Assembly: GCA_950106755.1 (NCBI GenBank)
Contig: OX467092.1
Span: forward strand, 11,656,001-11,720,000
Length of the DNA: 64,000 nucleotides
Direction of reading: 5' to 3'
From: Climacium dendroides
Taxonomy: Eukaryota; Streptophyta; Bryopsida; Hypnales; Climaciaceae
Shown: piece by piece, positions 33,389 through 44,160 of the stretch
Layout: each line of letters begins with the position of its first letter
Numbering within the stretch: position 1 is the first letter of the stretch
Position numbers and translations under genes: made by a program
The notes under the pieces: generated by a model
The model's input: the letters and a program-made list of their open reading frames with translations, nothing else
The model's database searches: none
What the model was told of the DNA's origin: nothing

Positions 33389-36229
33389 TCAAGTGTAGGA
33401 TGCGAGACTTTGGTTGATAACGTCAATTTGAGCAGCAGGAATCTTGATCATGCATTGACGAGTATCTTTTCGAATGCTAAACTTCCACGCTGTCATAACA
33501 GCATTTGTATGCTCCCAAAGTGGCGGTTCAGTTTCATCCACTTTCCAACGTAGACCTCTTTCACTGTCCCATCCAGTGTAAAAGTCTTGAACATCTTCAT
33601 CTCTCGATGTTGGACGGAAGTACTGAATGCGTATACAATTAGGTTTCTCCGGATTGCAATTTGGATCAGATAACGCCCTTGCAATCCAAACCGGATGACT
33701 GTCACCATCTGCGGGTCGAACTGCAACAAAATATCCTTCAAAGAGATCTCGACCCACCCTAAAGGATGGTTGTGGGCGACCTCTCAAAGGGCCTACGTAC
33801 GCGTCATCTTCCCCAAACTCTTCATGATCCTCGCCGTCTTCGTCTAATTCATCTACTTGAGTTGCTTGAACACGGCTCGTAGGCCAAAAACCATCCTTCA
33901 AAATAGAAGATGAAGGTAGTGGTTCTAACAATGCTACCTTGACACCTTGCCAGTAGTGCACTACGTGCTCATAACGTCTTCGGTACTCTCCAGTGCGATC
34001 TTGATTGCACAAATGCTCCCAATACCTCACGAATCCGGATATGCCCTTCAAGATGTCCTCTGCACCTTTCATTGGACTCGGCAGAACTGCTTCTGGTACT
34101 CCACGTGGCCACAAACTTTGCCCTTCAGAGTCCTCCTTCCACAATTTCATTCCATGACCAGTCCCCTTCGGCAACCACTCCACATCAGTGCACAACATTT
34201 TGTACTTCATGACTGGACACCCAGTCGAGTCAAGGTAGAACTTCACTTGTTGTGGCTTTGTGTGTCCAACCATGATGTCATTGCCATCCAAAACTTTGCC
34301 TGCTATGAAACCCTTGAAATCTGGCACCTCTTCGATGAGGTGAGGGATTGTTGGAATGGATTCCACATCCATAAACGACTTCATAAGTGCAGGAATTGTA
34401 AGGAAGTTTTCCTTCTTCAAAAGCATACTCCATCTTCCAAAGAGCACATCAATGTCGTCATGAGTATAACCCACAATCATGAAGTTCACGTACACTTCAC
34501 GAAAGATCTTGTTTGCAATAAGTAGAGACCAATAACAGAAAACAAATCTATTCTTGTTATCTCCGGTGGCATTATCCATCTGCACATTCAAAATAGGAGG
34601 CAACGGCATCCCTGGACATAACGTTTCCGGTAGGGGAGGTAGTGATGCTTCACAAACTTCGGCACCCTTTAGTATTGCCCTGGATAAATTTGTGGGTCCA
34701 GACCCCGTAAACAATTGCTGAGAAGACGATTTTGGTGGCAATTCCAAATCTCGGAGCAACTTCGCCATGGAGCCAATAGTGTAGTTTGAGTCGTGGGGAA
34801 ACATATCCAAGCCATAGTGTGCATATCGAACATCAGCATGACCATGCGCAATCATGCCAGTGACCGAGACGGGCAACTTCATGAGCCCATCAAGTTCTTT
34901 AGTTTTGTGGGAAAAAACCGGAGAAGCGGTCTTGGCATGGTCCATCTTGTCATGCATGATCGTCAAACATTCATGTGGAAACTCATGCGAGCGGTAATGA
35001 TTTGCGTAGTACAGCTCCCTATGTGCCCGAGCAATAGCCAAATGTTTGTCAAGCCTCCTTGACCATATCAAAGCACTTTGAGATCCAGCAATACAACTCC
35101 TTCGTAGCTCTTGTAGTTTGTCACACACTGAACACCGAGCAAAATTATCACCAGGTTTTTTCACCTCGTACTCTGAAAACTTCGAGGACCTGATCTTGCT
35201 CAGGTTTGAAGTAGAAACTTCGGGTAATCCGAAGGCTACATTGACATCATTAATTTCTTTCATCTTACCTTTCCACTGAAAAGTAGAAGGAAGACACATG
35301 GATACGACCTTGTCCCCTGACTTCAAAGTCCGAGTACGATGTGGCATGTGATCTGCCTCCTTTTCAAGGATGCACTTTAGCGTGGCAATTGCTTGTTGAG
35401 TGTGCTTTCTCGGCTTCTCCAATCCTACATTTCCATGGTCTCTTGCCTCTCGTTCGTCCTTCCAATATTTGAGGTACCGATAGAATGTAGCCTCCGGGAC
35501 CCCAGAAATATGCATCCATGCTCGCATGCACACGTTGATGCCTTCAACGGTCACTGTCTTCCTCCCACGTGCATCAAGATGCACTGACCTGTGTACATCA
35601 GTCTTCATGTGTGACCTGAACTTGAATGATGTATTGGAGTACATTCTCTCGCGGAAGGCCTGAATCTTCTCCCTTGGAAACGGTTGAACACAATTCTGGG
35701 AACAACAGACTTTGATAGACACCAAGTTGATGCACTCTGGAGTGAGGAGTTCCTTAGATCTGTGGGAGGTCACACGAGGTGGATTCCTAAGGATACTTGA
35801 ATATGGCCGTACAGATGCTAGAGGTTGTGGATTCAAGAGGCGGGCTTGTAGCTGATTGAATTTGTCTCGCGCCTCATGGTCGTGAAGACTTGCTCCCGCA
35901 CAGTGGACTCGTTTAATCGGCCAAGCAACCAAATAGTAAATCTGCTCCTCAGGGATATCCACTTCTGAGAATGTCTTGGTGATGTGAACTGCTACATGGG
36001 TATCTCTAAGAGGACCATTAGCTCCAAGCACGAGGTCTGAGTTGACACTATGGCAAGTCCCTTCGCCAACAAGTAGACCCTCCTCATTGTAAAGAGTGAC
36101 ACATCTTGTATTCCAAAGATGACGCGGAAGTCCTTCGCATTCAGGAATGCCTACATTCATCCCTTCCAAAACTGGAAATTCATCATCCGAGGATTCCATG
36201 AAGTCGTCAAAAGTCGCAGATGAAGTCAT
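33389..36229 (-). CDS. DUF7869-type protein, putative transposase-like or domesticated
   Basis: Intact frame of 946 residues from the ATG at 36229. An upstream in-frame ATG at 36286 gives 965 residues but lies before a strong splice-acceptor-like TTTGGTTTTCCAG. An acidic N-terminus precedes a region with a helix-turn-helix look (SGVPEATFYRYLKYWKDE). A CSVCDKL motif with a further Cys follows. HDKMDHAK (D427/D430), MDNATGDNKN (D552) and GYTHDDIDVLFG (D591-D594) are the conserved acidic blocks of the DUF7869 family. Their arrangement suggests an RNase H-like DDE nuclease fold, which is my inference. After an acidic linker, about 33480-33760 encodes a Tudor/BAH-like region (VGRDLFEGYFVAVR). No stops interrupt it, unlike the other elements here. 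Confidence 0.85.
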   Translation of the reverse strand: MTSSATFDDFMESSDDEFPVLEGMNVGIPECEGLPRHLWNTRCVTLYNEEGLLVGEGTCHSVNSDLVLGANGPLRDTHVAVHITKTFSEVDIPEEQIYYLVAWPIKRVHCAGASLHDHEARDKFNQLQARLLNPQPLASVRPYSSILRNPPRVTSHRSKELLTPECINLVSIKVCCSQNCVQPFPREKIQAFRERMYSNTSFKFRSHMKTDVHRSVHLDARGRKTVTVEGINVCMRAWMHISGVPEATFYRYLKYWKDEREARDHGNVGLEKPRKHTQQAIATLKCILEKEADHMPHRTRTLKSGDKVVSMCLPSTFQWKGKMKEINDVNVAFGLPEVSTSNLSKIRSSKFSEYEVKKPGDNFARCSVCDKLQELRRSCIAGSQSALIWSRRLDKHLAIARAHRELYYANHYRSHEFPHECLTIMHDKMDHAKTASPVFSHKTKELDGLMKLPVSVTGMIAHGHADVRYAHYGLDMFPHDSNYTIGSMAKLLRDLELPPKSSSQQLFTGSGPTNLSRAILKGAEVCEASLPPLPETLCPGMPLPPILNVQMDNATGDNKNRFVFCYWSLLIANKIFREVYVNFMIVGYTHDDIDVLFGRWSMLLKKENFLTIPALMKSFMDVESIPTIPHLIEEVPDFKGFIAGKVLDGNDIMVGHTKPQQVKFYLDSTGCPVMKYKMLCTDVEWLPKGTGHGMKLWKEDSEGQSLWPRGVPEAVLPSPMKGAEDILKGISGFVRYWEHLCNQDRTGEYRRRYEHVVHYWQGVKVALLEPLPSSSILKDGFWPTSRVQATQVDELDEDGEDHEEFGEDDAYVGPLRGRPQPSFRVGRDLFEGYFVAVRPADGDSHPVWIARALSDPNCNPEKPNCIRIQYFRPTSRDEDVQDFYTGWDSERGLRWKVDETEPPLWEHTNAVMTAWKFSIRKDTRQCMIKIPAAQIDVINQSLASYT

Positions 36230-36654
36230 ATCACGTATCTGGAAAACCAAATAAAAAGCAGTATTGAAGTCAATGTTTGGCATCATACTCCAATCGACCT
36301 GATTGACGGAGTAAATGGTATTGGTATTTCTGAGCGGCAGTAATATCCGAATGGTAATTCAGCACGACTGGCGCTGAATTGTATTTCAGATCCCAGGACA
36401 CTAACATATCATCGCAACCAATTTCATGCAATAGGTGATTGCACTTTAGCGCGACGAACTCTGAATTGCAATTTAGCACCCACGATGTAGACATACGTCG
36501 TCACTAATTCCACTCTCTGCGTGATGAGAATTCAGCGCCAATTGAGCTAAAATAGCATCAAAATGAATTTCATTCTTTGGGAGCTGAATTGCAATTCGGA
36601 ATTACTCGCACTGGAATACCGTCACAATATATTTCATTCCCTCCGTGACGACAC
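36230..36654 (-). promoter_or_regulatory. 5' region of the DUF7869 gene with an intron-acceptor-like site and decayed palindromes
   Basis: On the minus strand the tract ending TTTGGTTTTCCAG at 36239 looks like a 3' splice site just before ATACGTGATATGAC. This suggests a 5' UTR intron. Diverged forms of the GCGCTGAA palindrome are visible at 36358-36378, near 36445-36480 and near 36530. Confidence 0.5.
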
Positions 36655-37162
36655 TTCAGCGCGAGTCGCGCTGAATTGCAATTAGTCATTGGTCGTGGTG
36701 GAATATTGTCAAAATACATTTCACTACGCGTATGTACACTTCAGCGCGAGTCGCGCTGAATTGCAATTCAGATCCAATAAGTCTGACACTTCAGCGCGAG
36801 TCGCTCTGAATTGTAATTAGGCATTAGTCGTGGTGTAATATCGTCAAAATACATTTAACTGCGCATATCTACACTTCAGCGCGACTCGCGCTGAATTGCA
36901 ATTCAACTCTGATAGATCTGGAGTGTCTCCAGAGTATATTCCATAACGATTTTATAGAATACAGATTTAGACCAGCTTACTTCAGTGCACATCAGCGCGA
37001 GTCGCGCTGAAGTGTCGACACTACATATTCCTTTACTTTTGTGAATACACTTCAGCCCGATCAGGGATGAATATCAATTAAATGCGAGTCTAGGTGATCC
37101 GTCTGCACAAAGACAATGGAAACTCTGGTAGAAGCACTTCAGCGCGAGTCGCGCTGAAGTGC
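36655..37162. repeat. Array of GC-rich palindromes upstream of the DUF7869 gene
   Basis: Six copies of a 21-bp palindrome, arms TTCAGCGCGA and TCGCGCTGAA around one central base, lie at 36655-36675, 36740-36760, 36790-36810 (one mismatch), 36875-36895 (centre C), 36991-37011 (first base A) and 37138-37158. The last extends to a perfect 29-bp palindrome at 37134-37162. The first four are followed by TTGCAATT or a variant. Such strong repeated dyads in otherwise AT-rich DNA look like binding sites of a dimeric DNA-binding protein, possibly the adjacent gene's product. Confidence 0.85.
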
Positions 37163-38716
37163 ATTTCATTTTCATTGTAGTCAAGGAATTTCTATTTATA
37201 GTAAGTCCGTCTTTCGCGGAGGAGTTTATATAGAGTTCTGCGCATTCTCCAGACTGTGCTCGTCGAGTGAATTGAGAACTTAAACATTTCATGGATAATA
37301 GTCGGACTGACTAATCACAACGTGAACTGTGCTGGAGATCATTGAGCACCTACGCAAAACAACTACCAATCATGGAATGAAAGATCTTATGCAAACCCAG
37401 AGGCTGGAATGACAGATCCTAGAAGCTGGTAAATGGAGAATTCTCATGTTTTCAAAGGGGTCGGAGTAGCTTACTGTAATTCCTATGCGATGGATCTCCT
37501 GCTTGAGCAATACAATGGGCAACAACCGGCGTTGTACCAATACAATTGCGGAACAACACTAATCAAACTCTTCTAAAGACATAATAGAACAAGTTGAAAG
37601 CGCAGAGAACAACAACAAAGCTCAAAGTTGATGCAGTTGAAGAGAAAGGTGGAATGACTGGAATGCAACTAAACTGCCGATGTCCACTCAACTCCTCGGC
37701 GGGAAGGAAAGAGCGCGAAGTCAGTTCTCATTTTTGAATGGCGTACATTCTAATATCAAGTGTCCCCAGAATCACGACGGCCTTGCCACGTAAACCTTTC
37801 GATATCCACATGCAATCCTGAATTTAGTGGCTGGCCCCACGAAAATAATGGGGTCACTACACTTTTCATTAAGTTTGTGTTGACTTTTAAAGTCCGTAGT
37901 GGCATATCCCCTTTGGTAGTCTTCAAATGCGGACAGCAGAAGCTACTATCCAAACCCTTTTCTACTTTGACTTCAAAATTTTGATCCCAATTGTTGACCT
38001 TACAATGCACCTAAGTTCATTATTAGGAAATGAAGGTTCCGTTACTTATACTAACCATGTGGCACCTAACGCGGCTTGCCATATATATAGCACACACTAG
38101 AATAATGTTAATTTTGGCTAGAAAGTGCCTTTACTGCAAACTTCCCCACCTTTAGTCGGCGAGAATATTGTTCTTCTTCTAAAGTGAATGAAAAGTATGT
38201 TTTTAAAAAATTCCTAATAATGTTGGAATGTTTAAAGAATGTCCCTTTTCTTGCAGCAGATTTGAGGGTTTAGGATGGGAACATTTTGCCTTCAATTTCA
38301 AGGGTTCACGGTCTCAGGGTTTAGGGTTTAGGGCTTCAAATCCACGCCCTAAATTCAAATAAATTGTCTCCAGCAAGTCATCAAAAAAATTTGAAAGGAA
38401 ATTACATTTACCATTCCTAAATTCTTTTAACCTTGCCTTTGAAGAGGTTCTAATTTTTACCCATGCAAACCAAAGCAGAAAATATGGAGTTCAAAACGAA
38501 CAACAAAATACAAGTTCTAAATAGATTCGAAATGTACAATCTATGGCCATTTCTTAGAAAAAAGAATTTTTTTGTTTGAAAATGAACAAAAATCAAAATA
38601 GCCGTCACGGTTTTACTTTCATTTTAAGGTTCATTAAGTGCTAATTCAAAACAGTAGAAAAACTGTCAAGTGAAAAGAGTAATGCATACAAGAACTTCAA
38701 AATTCAAAGCTCAACC
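37163..38716. other. Non-coding DNA beyond the palindrome array
   Basis: No gene is recognised. A telomere-type run CAGGGTTTAGGGTTTAGGG lies at about 38325-38343. The outer end of any DUF7869-linked element should lie here, but I could not find a terminal inverted repeat partner near 32700-33400. Confidence 0.45.
38325..38343 (+). repeat. Short telomere-type repeat
   Basis: Two full TTTAGGG units preceded by CAGGG. This is the second such run in the window, about 0.7 kb left of the satellite. Confidence 0.6.
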
Positions 38717-39070
38717 ATATCTGCATGAACTGAAGGGCTCATAGAAAAGTTAAATTAAATTATTTTCTTTGTTAGGTGCCCAATTATAGATTATTGGATT
38801 ATCATTGAAGAGCATGATTCTAATTTCTACCTATTTGACCTTCCTCATTTGTACTTCCCTTGCATGTTTTTTCTCACTTTCCCAAACAAAGTACAACCCC
38901 GGCCATTTTTGCATGAACTTGGTCCACGTGGAAAAATTCAGTTACATTATTTTTTTAAAGAGGTGCCCATGGGTTATCATCAAAGAGGGCGTTTCCAACT
39001 TCTATGTTAATTTCTTTTTCCATTTGCACTTCCATTGCCGTTTTTTTTCAACTTTCTCGGACAGTCCAGG
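38717..39070. repeat. Two diverged tandem units of about 188 bp before the satellite
   Basis: GCATGAACT starts at 38723 and 38911. Each is followed by AAATTA/CAGTTA-like sequence, a TTATTTT run, GGTGCCCA and TTATCAT-AAAGA in the same order. Some of this order (GCATG, GTGGAAAAATT, ATTTTTTTAAA) resembles the reverse-oriented satellite monomer. These may be badly decayed satellite units or an unrelated repeat. Confidence 0.5.
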
Positions 39071-39510
39071 TTTAAAAAAATAAATAAGTGACGCACATAT
39101 TTCTCAATCAAGGCCAATTTAAATGGGCCCAACAAATTTGTCCACAAGTTTCTAATTTTTTTTTGGTTGTGGGTTTGGTCAATGCATGTGTGAAAAAATT
39201 AAATTAGTGACCCACATGTTTTTTTAAATGTAAACTCTTAAAATTGACTGTACTTTGTAGTACCAATGTCATGAAATTCAATCAAGGCCAATTTAAATGG
39301 GCCCAACAAATTTGTCCACAAGTTCTAATTTTTTTTTGGTTGTGGATTTGGTCAATGCATATGTGGAAAAAATTAAATTAGTGACCCACATGTTTTTTTA
39401 AACCTAAACTCTTAAAATTGACTGTACTTTGTAGTACCAACATCATGAAATTCAATCAAGGCCAATTTAGATGGGCTCAAAAAATTTGTCCACAAGTTCT
39501 AAATCACTTG
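39071..39510 (-). repeat. Reverse-oriented satellite block, about 2.5 monomers
   Basis: CAATCAAGGCC starts at 39105, 39279 and 39453 (174-bp spacing). Sequence between them is the reverse complement of the main satellite monomer, including ATGGGCCCAACAAATTTG. The block breaks off near 39510 after CACAAGTTCTA. Its left edge is a shortened monomer starting near 39071. Confidence 0.9.
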
Positions 39511-39960
39511 AACTATACATCATCATATTTAACAATTTCTAGTTTCATGTGACATTCATTATAATAGATTGAAATTGTTTCAACCAGAGTATAATGAATG
39601 TATTTAGTAGTAGCTTTAGCATCAATTGTGATGTTGAGAGTCATAATTATGATGTAGTTTCACCACAAATCGCTTAAAATAAATAATGCTTCATCATGAA
39701 TTCAATTTACTAGCCTCAGTCATTATGATGTTGGTACCCATAATTATAATTTAAGGTCACTACAAACTCCCATTAAGCGAATAACGCTTCACAATAAATA
39801 TCTTAACACACTTCACAATCAAGCATTGTAATTCAAGGTACTAGTGATGATATTCATAGTGTACTATGAATATAGTGGCATTGAACCAAACAAATGTTTA
39901 CTAAATATTGTTGAGGTCAAAGTAAATCTACTTAATGATCATGGTTAGTAGTATGTAATG
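39511..39960. other. Unrelated spacer between satellite blocks of opposite orientation
   Basis: About 450 bp with no satellite similarity. It contains two diverged direct copies of about 97 bp: GATGTTG at about 39630 and 39727, each followed by CATAATTAT, CACTACAAA/CACCACAAA and AAT-ATGCTTCA or a variant. No frame or terminal repeat is seen. Confidence 0.7.
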
Positions 39961-40528
39961 TTTTTCCAAATCCATTGACCAAATCCACATCCAAAAACAA
40001 TTTGAAACTTGTGGACAAATTTGTTGGGCCCATTTAAATTGGCCTTGATTCAATTTCATGACATTGGTACTACAAAGTACAGTCAATTTTAAGAGTTTAC
40101 GTTTAAAAAAACATGTGGGTCACTAATTTAATTTCTTCCACACATGCATTGACCAAATCCACAACCACAAAAAAATTAGACCGTGAGGACAAATTTATTG
40201 GGCCCATTTAAATTGGCCTTGATTAAATTTCATAACATTGGTACTACAAAGTACAGTCAATTTTAAGAGTTTACGTTTAAAAAAACATGTGGGTCACTAA
40301 TTTAATTTTTTCCACACATGCATTGACCAAATCCACAACCAAAAAAACATTAGAACTTGTGGACAAATTTGCTGGGCCCATTTAAATTGGCCTTGATTCA
40401 ATTTCATGACATCGGTACTACAAAGTACAGTCAATTTTTATTAAGAGTTTACGTTTAAAAAAACATGTGGATCACTAATTTAATTTTTTCCACACATGCA
40501 TTGACCAAATCCACAACCAAAAAAAAAT

Positions 40529-42480
40529 TAGAACTTGTGGACAAATTTGTTGGGCCCATTTAAATTGGCCTTGATTCAATTTCATGACATTGGTACTACA
40601 AAGTACAGTCAATTTTAAGTGTTTAGTTTAAAAAAACATGTGGGTCACTAATTTAATTTTTTCCACACATGCATTGACCAAACCCACAACCAAAAAAAAA
40701 TTAGAACTTGTGGACAAATTTGTTGAACCCATTTAAATTGGCCTTGATTGAATTTCATGACATTGGTACTACAAAGTACAGTCAATTTTAAGAGTTTAGT
40801 TTTTAAAAAACAGGTGGGTCACTAATTTAATTTTTTCCACACATGCATTGACCATACCTACAACAAAAAAAAAATTAGAACTTGTGGACAAATTTGTTGG
40901 GCGCATTTAAATTGGCCTTGATTGAATTTCATGACATCGGTACTACAAAGTACAGTCAATTTTTATTAAGAGTTTATGTTTAAAAAAACATGTGGGTCAC
41001 TAATTTAATTTTTTCCACACATGCATTGACCAAACCCACAACAAAAAAAAAATTAGAACTTGTGGACAAATTTGTTGGGCCCATTTAAATTGGCCTTGAT
41101 TGAATTTCATGACATTGGTACTACAAAGTACAGTCAATTTTTATTAAGAGTTTATGTTTAAAAAAACATGTGGGTCACTAATTTAATTTTTCCCACACAT
41201 GCATTGACCAAACCCACAACCAAAAAAAATTAGAACTTGTGGACAAATTTGTTGAACCCATTTAAATTGGCCTTGATTGAATTTCATGACATCGGTACTA
41301 CAAAGTACAGTCAATTTTAAGAGTTTAGTTTTTAAAAAACAGGTGGGTCACTAATTTAATTTTTTCCACACATGCATTGACCATACCTACAACAAAAAAA
41401 AAATTAGAACTTGTGGACAAATTTGTTGGGCCCATTTAAATTGGCCTTGATTGAATTTCATGACATCGGTACTACAAAGTACAGTCAATTTTTATTAAGA
41501 GTTTATGTTTAAAAAAACATGTGGGTCACTAATTTAATTTTTCCCACACATGCATTGACCAAACCCACAACCAAAAAAAAATTAGAACTTCTGGACAAAT
41601 TTGTTGAACCCATTTAAATTGGCCTTGATTGAATTTCATGACATTGGTACTACAAAGTACAGTCAATTTTAAGAGTTTAGTTTTTAAAAAACAGGTGGGT
41701 CACTAATTTAATTTTTTCCACACATGCATTGACCATACCTACAACAAAAAAAAAATTAGAACTTGTGGACAAATTTGTTGGGCCCATTTAAATTGGCCTT
41801 GATTGAATTTCATGACATCGGTACTACAAAGTACAGTCAATTTTTATTAAGAGTTTATGTTTAAAAAAACATGTGGGTCACTAATTTAATTTTTTCCACA
41901 CATGCATTGACCAAACCCACAACCAAAAAAAAATTAGAACTTGTGAACAAATTTGTTGCGCCCATTTAAATTGGCCTTGATTGAATTTCATGACATCGGT
42001 ACTACAAAGTACAGTCAATTTTTATTAAGAGTTTATGTTTAAAAAAACATGTGGGTCACTAATTTAATTTTTCCCACACATGCATTGACCAAACCCACAA
42101 CCAAAAAAAAATTAGAACTTGTGGACAAATTTGTTGAACCCATTTAAATTGGCCTTGATTGAATTTCATGACATTGGTACTACAAAGTACAGTCAATTTT
42201 AAGAGATTAGTTTTTAAAAAACAGGTGGGTCACTAATTTAATTTTTTCCACACATGCATTGACCATACCTACAACAAAAAAAAAATTAGAACTTGTGGAC
42301 AAATTTGTTGGGCCCATTTAAATTGGCCTTTATTGAATTTCATGACATCGGTACTACAAAGTACAGTCAATTTTTATTAAGAGTTTATGTTTAAAAAAAC
42401 ATGTGAGTCACTAATTTAATTTTTCCCACACATGCATTGACCAAACCCACAACCAAAAAAAAATTAGAACTTGTGGACAA
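40529..42480 (+). repeat. Satellite segment duplicated at 45465-47416 (offset 4936 bp)
   Basis: Rare variants line up exactly at +4936: GGCGCATT (40900 and 45836), GAACTTCTGGAC (41584 and 46520), AAGAGATTAG (about 42203 and 47139), and GGCCTTTATTGAA (about 42322 and 47258). Few single differences occur within the stretch. Agreement is lost after about 42480/47416, where monomer variants differ. Confidence 0.85.
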
Positions 42481-44160
42481 ATTTGTTGCGCCCATTTAAA
42501 TTGGCCTTGATTGAATTTCATGACATTGGTACTACAAAGTACAGTCAATTTTTATTAAGAGTTTATGTTTAAAAAAACATGTGAGTCACTAATTTAATTT
42601 TTCCCACACATGCATTGACCAAACCCACAACCAAAAAAAAATTAGAACTTGTGGACAAATTTGTTGAACCCATTTAAATTGGCCTTGATTGAATTTCATG
42701 ACATTGGTACTACAAAGTACAGTCAATTTTTATTAAGAGTTTATGTTTAAAAAAACATGTGGGTCACTAATTTAATTTTTTCCACACATGCATTGACCAA
42801 ACCCACAACAAAAAAAAAATTAGAACTTGTGGACAAATTTGTTGGGCCCATTTAAATTGGCCTTGATTGAATTTCATGACATTGGTACTACAAAGTACAG
42901 TCAATTTTTATTAAGAGTTTATGTTTAAAAAAACATGTGGGTCACTAATTTAATTTTTCCCACACATGCATTGACCAAACCCACAACCAAAAAAAATTAG
43001 AACTTGTGGACAAATTTGTTGAACCCATTTAAATTGGCCTTGATTGAATTTCATGACATCGGTACTACAAAGTACAGTCAATTTTAAGAGTTTAGTTTTT
43101 AAAAAACAGGTGGGTCACTAATTTAATTTTTTCCACACATGCATTGACCATACCTACAACAAAAAAAAAATTAGAACTTGTGGACAAATTTGTTGGGCCC
43201 ATTTAAATTGGCCTTGATTGAATTTCATGACATCGGTACTACAAAGTACAGTCAATTTTTATTAAGAGTTTATGTTTAAAAAAACATGTGGGTCACTAAT
43301 TTAATTTTTCCCACACATGCATTGACCAAACCCACAACCAAAAAAAAATTAGAACTTCTGGACAAATTTGTTGAACCCATTTAAATTGGCCTTGATTGAA
43401 TTTCATGACATTGGTACTACAAAGTACAGTCAATTTTAAGAGTTTAGTTTTTAAAAAACAGGTGGGTCACTAATTTAATTTTTTCCACACATGCATTGAC
43501 CATACCTACAACAAAAAAAAAATTAGAACTTGTGGACAAATTTGTTGGGCCCATTTAAATTGGCCTTGATTGAATTTCATGACATCGGTACTACAAAGTA
43601 CAGTCAATTTTTATTAAGAGTTTATGTTTAAAAAAACATGTGGGTCACTAATTTAATTTTTTCCACACATGCATTGACCAAACCCACAACCAAAAAAAAA
43701 TTAGAACTTGTGGACAAATTTGTTGCGCCCATTTAAATTGGCCTTGATTGAATTTCATGACATCGGTACTACAAAGTACAGTCAATTTTTATTAAGAGTT
43801 TATGTTTAAAAAAACATGTGGGTCACTAATTTAATTTTTTCCACACATGCATTGACCAAACCCACAACCAAAAAAAAATTAGAACTTGTGGACAAATTTG
43901 TTGCGCCCATTTAAATTGGCCTTGATTGAATTTCATGACATCGGTACTACAAAGTACAGTCAATTTTTATTAAGAGTTTATGTTTAAAAAAACATGTGGG
44001 TCACTAATTTAATTTTTTCCACACATGCATTGACCAAACCCACAACCAAAAAAAAATTAGAACTTGTGGACAAATTTGTTGCGCCCATTTAAATTGGCCT
44101 TGATTGAATTTCATGACATCGGTACTACAAAGTACAGTCAATTTTTATTAAGAGTTTATG

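Noticed and set aside
33091..33426. 111-codon hydrophobic frame on the minus strand.
   Set aside because: It overlaps the 3' end of the DUF7869 gene in another frame, in AT-rich DNA that favours Phe/Leu/Ile codons. Nothing supports a membrane protein.
33947..34525. 192-codon plus-strand frame.
   Set aside because: It is an antisense shadow of the DUF7869 gene, with no motifs.
36286..36286. ATG at 36286 as the start of the DUF7869 protein (965 aa).
   Set aside because: It lies upstream of a strong 3' splice-like tract ending at 36239. The start at 36229 is preferred, though the longer form is not excluded.
33386..37762. 11-bp direct repeat ATATCAAGTGT at 33386-33396 and 37752-37762 flanking the DUF7869 gene, as a target site duplication.
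   Set aside because: The left copy overlaps the stop codon of the gene, so it cannot be outside the element. A chance match of this size over 4 kb of AT-rich DNA is plausible.
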